This document shows, in pieces, positions 1 to 7,900 of a DNA stretch of 8,822 bases. Position 1 is the first letter of the stretch, and the number at the start of each line of letters is the position of its first letter. This DNA is from DATAEK01 sp036258055 (GTDB taxonomy: Bacteria; Acidobacteriota; Vicinamibacteria; Vicinamibacterales; 2-12-FULL-66-21), in contig DATAEK010000183.1 of assembly GCA_036258055.1 (NCBI GenBank), positions 1 to 8,822 of the forward strand. Direction: 5' to 3'. The notes under the pieces are model-generated. The model was not told the origin of the DNA, made no database searches, and saw only the letters and a list, made by a program, of their open reading frames with translations. The position numbers and the translations under genes were made by a program.

Positions 1-2817
1 CTGCAGCCCGGCGCCACCGGCAATCCCGGCAACGCCGTGCTCGGCGGCTCGGCCGGTGGCACCTCGGCGTTCGTCAACGGTCAGCGCAACCGCGCCAACA
101 ACTTCCTGCTCGACGGCACCGACAACAACGATCAGTTCACGGCTGGCCGCGTGGCGGTGAACCCGAACGTCGACATGATTCAGGAATTCCGCGTGTCGTC
201 GAACAACTTCTCTGCGGAGTTCGGCCGCAACAGCGCGTCGGTCGTCAACGTCGTCACGAAGGCGGGAACGAACGACTTTCACGGCACGGCGTACGAGTTC
301 CTGCGCAACGACGCGCTCGACGCGCGAACAGTCTTCGCCGCGAAGGTCGATCCGCTGAAGTTCAACCAGTTCGGAGCCACCAACGGCGGCCCGATTGTCA
401 GAAACAAGACGTTCTATTTCGCGTCCTACGAGGGCCTGCGCGTCACGCGGGGTACGACGTTGGTCCGCACCGTCGAGACGCCGGAGTTCAGACAGCTGGT
501 CGCACAGCGGTTCCCCAACTCGATAGCCAATTTTCTCTTTCAGAACTTTCCAGCTCCCGCGCCAACCAGCAACATCCGGGACACCGGGCAACCGGTCGCC
601 GGACTGGCGACCGATAGTGCGGCCAACAATCCTGGCGTGACGACGAATCCGAACTACGCGCCGCAGGGAGCGCTGTACCGCAATGTTCTGCAGGCAACGC
701 CGGACGGGATTCCCGATATCGGCAGCGTGAACATCCCCGTCAGCGAGAACATCGACGGCGATCAGTTCAGCATCCGGGGCGACCATGACCTGAGCGCGTC
801 GGCGCGCCTGCTCGGGCGCTTTCTGTGGGACGACCGGCAGTCGGATGACAAGCAGACCATCCCGCGGAGCGAAGGGTTCAATCAGCCGGTGGATGAGAAG
901 GGACGAAACCTCACGATCGGCTACACCCACGTGCTCTCGAACACGCTGGTCAACGAGGCCCGCTTCGGCTACTCCTACCGAAAGCGCGCTCTGCTCGCGA
1001 ACAACGAAGGCGTTCCGAACATCAGCTTCGACGAGGGCGTGGTGGCGTTCGGGAACCTTCCCACGAACCCGGCTTTCTTCGAGCAGAAGACGTTCCACTG
1101 GGTCGACACGGTGTCGTGGACGAAGGGGAGTCACGGCCTGAAGTTCGGCGGAGAAGTCCGCCACATTCGAGACAATTCGGATTTCGCCGTCCGTCGAGGC
1201 GGGTATCAGTTTCTGAGCATTCAGGACTTCGCGATGGACGAGGTGTCGCGCGTTACGATCATGGGGATCAATCCGGGCACGGGGCTGATCGAGCCGAACA
1301 TCCGGAATTTCCGGTTCTGGGAGACAGGGGTCTTCGTCCAGGACGATTGGAAGGTGCGGTCGAATCTCACCCTGAATCTCGGGCTGCGCCACGAGTGGTT
1401 CGGCCGGCCCAGCGAGGCACACGACCTCCTGACCAACCTGATACTCGGCCCCGGGTCGGACATCTTCGAGCAGATCCGCACCGGCAGCGTTGGAAAGGTC
1501 GATCAGGTCGTGCCCGATGACTGGAACAATTTTGCGCCGCGGCTCGGCTTCTCATGGGATCCGTGGGGGAATGGCAGGGTCGCGGTGCGGGGCGGCTACG
1601 GAATCGGGTACGAGCGGCTGTTCAACAACTCCATCACCAACATCCGCTTCAACCCGCCGTTTTATTCCTTCGCGGTCGCCAATCCGGCGAACGTGGCGTC
1701 GCAAGCTCGCATTCCAATCGCCTACGGCCCGATGAACCCGGATGGCACCTTCCGCAACGAGCCGATCACCATCACCGGCGAGAACCACAATATCGGGGTT
1801 CAGCAGGGTCTGAACATTGTTGGCAACATCATCGGCTGGAACCCCGCGTTTGGTACGTCACAGCAATCGTTGCGCGTGCCGGACCCGCATACGAAGGACG
1901 CCTTCACGCACAACTGGTTCGTCGGCGTTCAAACGGAGCTGATCTGGAATCTCGTCGTCGAAGCCAACTACATCGGCAACATCGGGCACCATCTTGGCAG
2001 GCTGGTCGACTACAACACCATTCGCGGCGATTTGTTCGACGGCAAACTAGACCGGTTGAATCCCGGATTCGGCGGGATCAACTTTCGCGCGATGCTGGCT
2101 CGGTCGGAGTACCACGGTCTCCAGCTCCAGCTGAACAAGCGCCTGTCACGCGGCTTCACCGGCCAGGTGTCCTACACCTTCGGCAAGGCCATGGACAGTG
2201 GCTCGGACGTGCAGGTGGGCGGCACGCCCGTCGACGCGCGTGCGCTCGATCTCGAATGGGCGGCGTCCGACTTCGACGTGCGTCACCGGTTCGTGATGAA
2301 CTGGCTGTGGGAGCTTCCATTCCTCAAGGAGGCCGGCGGCCTCACCGGAGCGCTGTTGGGCGGATGGCAGATCAACGGCATCACTGCGTTGCAGAGCGGC
2401 TTCCCCTTCAACGTCAACACGAGCGCGCCGTATCCTACCGGCGACTACAACGGTGACGGCGTGAACAACGACCGGCCGAACACGCCGAGCTTTGGTCTCG
2501 AGTTGCCCGACGACGGCCGCCAGGCGTACATCAACGGTCTCTTCCCCGCGTCGGCGTTTCCCCGACCTGACGTCATCGGTGATCTGCCGCGGAACGCCTA
2601 TCGCGGCCCCGGCTTCGCGAGCACGGATCTGTCGCTGTTCAAGAACTTCAGCATTCCACGAGAGTCGAAGCTGCAGTTCCGTGTCGAATTCTTCAACCTG
2701 TTCAACCGGGTCAACCTGAGGCTGCCCAATGGCAATCTGTCGCAGGGGACCTTCGGCCGATCGACGCAGGCGTTCTCGGCGAGGGAGATTCAATTTGCGT
2801 TGAAGCTGATTTTCTAG
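1..2817 (+). CDS. Oar-like TonB-dependent outer-membrane receptor, 5'-truncated by the window edge
   Basis: The frame is open from base 1 to a TAG at 2815-2817, giving 938 visible residues. The GTG at 37 is an internal valine, since plug-like sequence already precedes it. The visible N-terminus is the end of the plug domain (NNFLLDGTDNND, then IQEFRVSSNNFSAEFGRNS and VVTKAGTNDFHG). The rest is a 22-strand-type barrel with family landmarks: NGGPIVRNKTFYFASYEG, FVQDDWKVRSNLTLNLGLRHEW, YHGLQLQLNKRLSRGF, DFDVRHRFVMNWLWELPF and a late FFNLFNRVN. The last residue is Phe (LKLIF), the usual outer-membrane barrel assembly signal. Family members are typically about 1100 residues, so the signal peptide, carboxypeptidase-regulatory-like domain and plug start are probably to the left. 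The family imports unknown ligands with TonB energy, and no ligand can be read from the sequence. It may be the first gene of a unit with the two genes downstream, but a 92-bp gap separates it from them. Confidence 0.93.
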   Translation: MQPGATGNPGNAVLGGSAGGTSAFVNGQRNRANNFLLDGTDNNDQFTAGRVAVNPNVDMIQEFRVSSNNFSAEFGRNSASVVNVVTKAGTNDFHGTAYEFLRNDALDARTVFAAKVDPLKFNQFGATNGGPIVRNKTFYFASYEGLRVTRGTTLVRTVETPEFRQLVAQRFPNSIANFLFQNFPAPAPTSNIRDTGQPVAGLATDSAANNPGVTTNPNYAPQGALYRNVLQATPDGIPDIGSVNIPVSENIDGDQFSIRGDHDLSASARLLGRFLWDDRQSDDKQTIPRSEGFNQPVDEKGRNLTIGYTHVLSNTLVNEARFGYSYRKRALLANNEGVPNISFDEGVVAFGNLPTNPAFFEQKTFHWVDTVSWTKGSHGLKFGGEVRHIRDNSDFAVRRGGYQFLSIQDFAMDEVSRVTIMGINPGTGLIEPNIRNFRFWETGVFVQDDWKVRSNLTLNLGLRHEWFGRPSEAHDLLTNLILGPGSDIFEQIRTGSVGKVDQVVPDDWNNFAPRLGFSWDPWGNGRVAVRGGYGIGYERLFNNSITNIRFNPPFYSFAVANPANVASQARIPIAYGPMNPDGTFRNEPITITGENHNIGVQQGLNIVGNIIGWNPAFGTSQQSLRVPDPHTKDAFTHNWFVGVQTELIWNLVVEANYIGNIGHHLGRLVDYNTIRGDLFDGKLDRLNPGFGGINFRAMLARSEYHGLQLQLNKRLSRGFTGQVSYTFGKAMDSGSDVQVGGTPVDARALDLEWAASDFDVRHRFVMNWLWELPFLKEAGGLTGALLGGWQINGITALQSGFPFNVNTSAPYPTGDYNGDGVNNDRPNTPSFGLELPDDGRQAYINGLFPASAFPRPDVIGDLPRNAYRGPGFASTDLSLFKNFSIPRESKLQFRVEFFNLFNRVNLRLPNGNLSQGTFGRSTQAFSAREIQFALKLIF
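2443..2478 (+). other. Asp/Asn-rich DxNxDGxxxDRP loop in the receptor barrel
   Basis: The codons read DYNGDGVNNDRP. The spacing of acidic and amide side chains resembles a calcium-binding loop. Similar Asp-rich loops recur at this place, near the last barrel strands, in Oar-type receptors. Metal binding is an inference. Confidence 0.4.
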
Positions 2818-2857
2818 CGAGGCTGCGCCCCTCAGACCAACGAGCGGCTTAATAACG

Positions 2858-2873
2858 CCGCGCTGACGCGCGG
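2858..2873 (+). other. Short GC hairpin in the gap between receptor and hydrolase genes
   Basis: A perfect 6-bp inverted repeat (CCGCGC / GCGCGG) encloses a 4-base loop. It lies 40 bases after the receptor stop and 36 before the next gene's ATG. No T-run follows, so it is not a standard intrinsic terminator. It could be a weak attenuator, or chance in GC-rich DNA. Nothing else recognisable is in the 2818-2909 gap. Confidence 0.25.
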
Positions 2874-2897
2874 ACGGCCTTGACCAAAAACGTGACT

Positions 2898-2903
2898 CAA
2901 GGG
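2898..2903 (+). promoter_or_regulatory. Probable ribosome binding site for the hydrolase-TPR gene
   Basis: CAAGGG sits 6 bases before the ATG at 2910. It is a modest Shine-Dalgarno match, but it favours this ATG over the in-frame TTG at 2880, which has no purine-rich sequence upstream. Confidence 0.4.
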
Positions 2904-2909
2904 CTCAGA

Positions 2910-4895
2910 ATGGAGTCGGTCAAGGCCTCTAGGCAATCCGTAGGAGGCGAATCGCACGACACGCTCGACCGCGGAGGCACGAAGGACACGGGCACACGGG
3001 TTCGGCGTCGGATTGTGGCAGTTCTCGTCCTGGCCTCCGCCGGTTGGGCGTGCAGTCGTCCGCCTTCTAAGCCACCTGCACAACGTTCGGTCATCCTCGT
3101 CACGATCGACACGCTGCGCGCTGATCACGTGACGCCGCAGATCGCACCCGTGCTGGATCGTCTTGCGCGGGAATCGGTGACTTTCGACCGAGCGGTGACA
3201 GTCGCCCCGCTGACGCTGCCGGCGCACGCCTCGCTCCTCACCGCGATGTACCCGCAAGCTCACGGCGTCCGGGACAACCAGATCTTTTCCCTCGGCGAAG
3301 GAACGCCGACATATGCCAGCTGGCTGAAGGCCCGTGGGTACGCGACGGCGGCATTCGTGAGCGCGATCGTGCTGGATCATCGGTATGGCCTCGCCGCCGG
3401 CTTCGACACCTATGACGACGAGATGAGCGGCGCGGCAGAGCGGAGCGCGCACGCGACGCTGGAACGCGCGGAACAGTGGCTGGGCACTACGCGCACACCC
3501 CTTTTCCTCTGGGTACACTTGTTCGAGCCGCACGCGCCGTACGGAACAGGCAGTTACGCGTCGGAAATCACGACTGTGGACCGCGAGCTCGGTGATTTCT
3601 TCGCTGATTTGCAGCACCGCGGTCTGTGGGACGACGCCGTAGTGAGCGTGACGTCCGACCACGGCGAGTCGCTCGGGGAGCACGGCGAGAGCACCCATGG
3701 GTTGTTCGTCTACGATTCGACGATTCGCGTGCCCTGGATTCTGAAAGCGCCCGGACAGGCTCCTCGGCGATTCACTCACCAGGTCCGCATCCTCGACGTC
3801 CTGCCGACGATGATCGAACTGGCAAACGCCGGCGGCGCTGATGTGTCACGGCCGGGCAATGTCGACGGAGTGAACCTCGGCCCGTTCCTGGCCCGTGACG
3901 ATTCGCCGCGGCTCGAGGCGTACTCGGAGTCGCTGTTGCCGCTTCACCAGTTCAACTGGAGCGAGCTCAAAGCCGTTCGCACGGATCGATTCAAGTACAT
4001 CGATGCGCCGGAACCGGAGCTGTACGATCTGACGCGCGATCCGTCCGAGGCATCGAACGTTCTGTCCGGCAATGGCGCTGTTGCCGCGTCGATGAAGTCG
4101 ACGCTCGCCGCCATCGAGCGGAGTCGGCACGCGCCCACGGGAAGAACGCAGCGGCCTGAAGGGGATCCCGTCATGGCCGAAAGGTTCATGGCTCTGGGCT
4201 ACATCGGCTACTCGCCAGCTCCGCCGGCGCCGGACAAGCGATTGCCGGATCCGAAGCGCAAGCTCCAGGTTTACGAATTGACGATGTCCGCGTATGAACT
4301 GGCTGGCAGAAACAAGCCGGCCGAGGCCCTGGCCGCGCTGCGCCGCGCCGAACAGATCGATCCGGACGTCACGCAGGTGCTGTACCTGAAGGGAACGATC
4401 CTTGGAAATCAAGAGCGGTTTGCCGAGGCGGCGGCGGCACTCGAGCGCGCAGTGGCCTTGAACCCCAAGTTCGTGCCGGCGCGCTTCAAGCTCGCGCTGG
4501 CATATCTTCGACTCGGGCAGCACGACGCGGCGGAGCGTGGACTGCGTCAGGTGCTCGAGCAGGAGCCACGCAACGTCCGTGCGCTTCACAATCTCGCCGC
4601 CGTTGCCTACTCCCGCGGCGATCTGCACTGGGCGGAATCGCTCGAGCGCCAGGCGCTGGCCATCGATACGAGCTACTTCGAGGCCTGGAACACGCTCGGG
4701 GCGATCTACGTCGTGTCGAAGCGCCCTGGCGAGGCGATTCAGGCGCTGAACACGGCCGTTCGTCTGAATCCATCGAGCGGCCAGGCGCAGTACAACCTGG
4801 CGCTCGCACTCCGGGCAGATGGACAGGCCGAACGGGCGATCGAAGCAGCGAGCAAAGCGTGCTCGCTCGACACACGGTTCTGCGGGAAGGGATAA
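2910..4895 (+). CDS. Lipoprotein sulfatase-like (alkaline phosphatase superfamily) hydrolase/transferase with C-terminal TPR domain
   Basis: This encodes 661 residues from ATG 2910. A long polar N-terminus leads to a basic-hydrophobic segment (R32-R34, then to Cys48), a plausible lipoprotein signal. The sulfatase/phosphatase fold spans about 61-384. Metal and catalytic positions are Asp67 in TIDTLRAD, Thr102 in APLTLPAHASLL, His208 in FEPHAPY and Asp250-His251 in TSDHGESLGEHG, followed by the late fold segment FKYIDAPEPELYDLTRDPSE. The true-sulfatase C/S-x-P-S-R signature is absent: Thr102 occupies the nucleophile position, as in Thr-type members such as LtaS/EptA-like transferases and phosphodiesterases. 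'Sulfatase' is therefore a fold name, not a reaction. Residues 455-656 form six TPRs, normally protein-binding. The product is probably envelope-anchored. It is coupled to the propeller gene 4 bases downstream. Substrate is unknown. The family call is firm; the start is less certain. Confidence 0.88.
   Translation: MESVKASRQSVGGESHDTLDRGGTKDTGTRVRRRIVAVLVLASAGWACSRPPSKPPAQRSVILVTIDTLRADHVTPQIAPVLDRLARESVTFDRAVTVAPLTLPAHASLLTAMYPQAHGVRDNQIFSLGEGTPTYASWLKARGYATAAFVSAIVLDHRYGLAAGFDTYDDEMSGAAERSAHATLERAEQWLGTTRTPLFLWVHLFEPHAPYGTGSYASEITTVDRELGDFFADLQHRGLWDDAVVSVTSDHGESLGEHGESTHGLFVYDSTIRVPWILKAPGQAPRRFTHQVRILDVLPTMIELANAGGADVSRPGNVDGVNLGPFLARDDSPRLEAYSESLLPLHQFNWSELKAVRTDRFKYIDAPEPELYDLTRDPSEASNVLSGNGAVAASMKSTLAAIERSRHAPTGRTQRPEGDPVMAERFMALGYIGYSPAPPAPDKRLPDPKRKLQVYELTMSAYELAGRNKPAEALAALRRAEQIDPDVTQVLYLKGTILGNQERFAEAAAALERAVALNPKFVPARFKLALAYLRLGQHDAAERGLRQVLEQEPRNVRALHNLAAVAYSRGDLHWAESLERQALAIDTSYFEAWNTLGAIYVVSKRPGEAIQALNTAVRLNPSSGQAQYNLALALRADGQAERAIEAASKACSLDTRFCGKG
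3003..3053 (+). other. Lipoprotein-type signal segment of the hydrolase-TPR protein
   Basis: The codons give three arginines, a hydrophobic run (IVAVLVLASAGWA) and then Cys at 3051-3053, followed by a Ser/Pro-rich linker. The lipobox (G-W-A-C) is imperfect because Trp is at -2. The polar region before it is long (about 31 residues), which is unusual for a Sec signal. Adjacent arginines allow a Tat signal, but no good SRRxFLK match exists. Alternatives are a plain N-terminal membrane anchor or a later translation start. Confidence 0.6.
4272..4877 (+). repeat. Six tandem TPR units in the hydrolase protein
   Basis: Six 33-34-residue units are visible, beginning at about residues 455, 488, 521, 555, 589 and 623. 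Each shows the helix A/B pattern ending in an A-x-x-x-x-P-like turn, such as AVALNPK, VLEQEPR and AVRLNPS. They form the C-terminal third of the protein and end 5 residues before its C-terminus. TPR arrays usually bind partner proteins; the partner is not known here. Confidence 0.9.
4887..4892 (+). promoter_or_regulatory. Ribosome binding site of the propeller gene, inside the hydrolase coding end
   Basis: AAGGGA lies 7 bases before ATG 4900 and overlaps the last codons of the upstream gene, whose TAA is 4893-4895. This spacing implies translational coupling and supports ATG 4900, rather than the in-frame ATG at 4819, as the start. Confidence 0.6.
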
Positions 4896-4899
4896 GAGA

Positions 4900-4974
4900 A
4901 TGCTGAAGAACACGCTTCGTCTGTGTCTGCTCTCGCTGGCAGTGGCACTGGTCCTCGCCTCGGCGCCGAGCGCG
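4900..4974 (+). other. Sec signal peptide of the propeller protein
   Basis: Twenty-five residues have the classic plan: Lys3 and Arg7 at the N-terminus, a Leu/Ala/Val core (residues 8-20), and a small-residue cleavage site (S-A-P-S-A before Gln-Gln). No lipobox Cys is present at the cleavage site, so the mature protein should be periplasmic or released. Confidence 0.85.
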
Positions 4975-7900
4975 CAACAGCGTCCGGTGTTGCCGCTCGA
5001 CAACATCGCCTGGCGCCACATCGGACCCGCGGCATTCGGCGGCCGGATCGACGATATCGAAGCGGTAGCCGGCAATCCGTCGATCATCTTCGTCGGCGCT
5101 GCGTCCGGAGGCGTCTTCAAGAGCATCAACAACGGCGTCACCTGGAAGCCCGTGTTCGACAAGGATGGCACGTCGCTGTCGATCGGCGATCTCGCCATCG
5201 CGCCCTCCGATCCGAACATTGTCTGGGCGGGCACCGGCGAGGCGAACAATCGCCAGAGCTCGTCGTGGGGTGACGGCGTGTTCAAGTCGATAGACGGCGG
5301 CGAGACGTGGACGCAGATGGGGCTTCGCGACACGCATCACGTCGGTCGCATCGTCATTCAACCCACGAACCCGAATGTCGTGTTCGTCGCCGCGCTCGGT
5401 CACCTCTGGGGACCGAACGAGGAACGCGGCCTGTATCGGACGAAGGATGGCGGCAGGACATGGGAGCGGGTGTTGAAGATCGACGCTGACACTGGCGTCG
5501 TCGACGTAGCCATCGATGGTGACGGCCGGACCTTGTTCGCGGCGGCTTACCAACGGCGACGTCGCGGCTGGGGGTTCGTCGGTGGTGGACCGGGGAGCGG
5601 CTTGTATCGATCGCTCGACGGTGGAGACTCGTGGCAGAAGCTCGGAGGCGGTCTGCCCGAAGGCACGGTCGGCCGCATTGGTGTCGAGATCTCACGCAGC
5701 CATCCCAACATCGTCTATGCCGTCGTGGAACACAAAGATGGCGGCGTCTTTCGGTCGGAGGACCGCGGATCGACCTGGACCAAGCAGAGCAGTCTGGACC
5801 AGCGTCCGAGCTACTACAGTCAGATTCGAATCGACCCCAAGAATCCGAACAAGCTGTGGCAGCTGGCATCACCCCTGTTCGTGTCGATCGACGCCGGGAA
5901 GACGTGGCGAAGTAACGACACGGGCGACAAGATCCACGTCGATCATCACGCCCTGTGGATCGATCCGAACAACCCCGAGCACCTCATGCTCGGCAACGAC
6001 GGCGGACTGTATTTCTCGTACGACGGCAGCCGGACGTGGGCCTTCATCGACAACCTCCCGATCGGGCAGTACTACGACATCTCGGTGGACGGCCGCGATC
6101 CCTACTGGATCTACGGCGGGACGCAGGACAACGGCACCTGGGGCATTCCCGTTCGCACCTACAGTCAGCTCGGCATCACCAACAGCGACGTGGTGAACAT
6201 CGCGTACGGCGACGGTTTCTACACCATCGCTGACCCGAAAGATCCGCGCGCGATCTACGCCAACTCGCAGAGCGGCCGCACCTACTTCGTCGATCTCGAC
6301 ACGCGCGAGGAGCGGGGCATTCGCCCCGTGCCACAGGACGCGAAAGAGGAGTACCGCTTCAACTGGAGCACGCCGATGGCGATCTCTCCGCACGACTCGC
6401 GGGTGATTTACTACGGCGGCAACAAGCTGTTCCGGACGTCCAATCGTGGACAGACGTGGGAAGTGATGAGTGCGGACCTCACGAAGAATCAGGACTGGAA
6501 AAAGCTGCCGCTCATGGGACCGGAGCGGAGCGACAGCACGCTGTCGCGCGACGACGGGGTCAGCGACTTCGGTACGATCACGACAATCGCGGAATCACCG
6601 GTGAAGGCCGGTGTGCTGTACGTCGGTACCGATGACGGTCTCGTCCAGATGACGGCGGATGGCGGCAAAAACTGGCAGAACATCACGTCGAAGTTCAAGT
6701 TGCCCGGACCACGGTGGGTGAGTCGGGTATTGGGATCGCGCCACGGCGCGGGCACCGCGTATGCGGCCTTCGACGGACATCAGGACGATGACTTCAAGCC
6801 ATACATCTTCCGGACCACGGACAACGGCGCCACCTGGACCTCGATCTCCGGCGACATCCCGGACGGCATCGTCGTGAACGCGCTCGAAGAACACCCGCGC
6901 AATCCGAATCTGCTGTTTGCCGGCACCGAATTCGGGCTGTTCGTCACCACGAACGGAGGCGCGAACTGGACGCACGTGCACGGAAATCTTCCGCGTGTGC
7001 CCGTCGACGACATCATCCTCAACGAGCGCACCAATGACATCCTCCTTGGTACCCACGGTCGCAGCATCATCGTTCTGGACGATGCTTCGATGCTGGAGCA
7101 TGTGACGGAGAAAGTGCTGACATCGGATGTTCATCTCTTTCCGATCAGGCTCGCCACTCAGTACTACGAGGCACGCATGCTGCCGGTGCCGGGCGCATCC
7201 GAGTTCTCGGGGCCGAATCCGGAATATGGGGCGTTGGTGACCTACTACCTTCGCGACGATGCCCCGAAAGTGACGACGACATCGACCAATGACGGGGGGA
7301 ACGGATCCGCCAAGGGGCCCAACGCAACAGCCACTGATGCACCGCGCGATTCCGGCACGGCGGCTGACGCGAAGACGGTGAAGATCACGGTGACCGGACC
7401 GGACGGCAGCGTCGTCCGCGAGTTGCAGGGCCCCGATCGCAAGGGCTTCAACCGCGTGAACTGGGACCTGCGGTATCCGCTGACGTTCAAGCCGATCGAG
7501 GGAGACGAAGGCTGGTTTGGGCCGCCAAAAGGCACGTTCGTACTTCCTGGTGAGTACTCCATCAAGCTCGTCGCGAGAGGACAGGAGCTCGTGCAGAAAG
7601 TGCGCGTCGTCATCGATCCGCGCGCGCAGACGACCCCCGACGCGCTCGAAGCGCGCTTCAAGGCAAGCCAGGCCGCCGCTGATCTTCAGCGAGCGTTCAC
7701 GGAGTCGTTCGATGTCGTCCAGACCGTCGCCAAGGAGCTCGACGCCGCGAACACATCGATCAAGGCTCGTGAAGGTGTGCCATCGGATGTCACGACTTCG
7801 TTGAAAGACACCTCGAAGAAGCTCGACGATCTCAAAGAGAAGTTCAAGAGCGGCTGGGGCGGCCCCCGATTCCGCATCTTCGATCTCGCTGGTCAGCTTC

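Noticed and set aside
1..6. CTGCAG (PstI site) at the left end, suggesting a cloning junction
   Set aside because: It is in frame and codes Leu-Gln within plausible plug sequence, and the same hexamer is common in this GC-rich DNA; nothing supports an artificial junction.
1554..2456. Plus-strand 300-codon open frame inside the receptor gene
   Set aside because: An out-of-frame reading of barrel sequence with low-complexity Arg/His/Gln content.
2880..2908. TTGACC at 2880 as a -35 box, or TTG 2880 as the hydrolase start
   Set aside because: No acceptable -10 box lies 16-18 bases downstream (GCTCAG at 2903), and no ribosome binding site precedes the TTG. ATG 2910 is better supported.
2832..3779. 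Minus-strand open frame of 315 codons covering the receptor-hydrolase gap
   Set aside because: No recognisable motif and Arg/His-rich; it overlaps the catalytic domain coding sequence of the hydrolase.
4819..4899. ATG 4819 as the start of the propeller protein
   Set aside because: It would overlap the TPR gene by 77 bases and bury a clear signal peptide 27 residues inside the protein. ATG 4900 has its own ribosome binding site.
3846..5333. Long minus-strand open frame (495 codons) opposite the hydrolase and propeller genes
   Set aside because: It is Arg-rich, matches no family I recognise, and lies antisense to two well-supported genes. It is a GC-rich shadow frame.
4486..5553. Minus-strand open frame of 355 codons
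   Set aside because: Antisense to recognised genes, with biased composition and no domain signature; a shadow frame.
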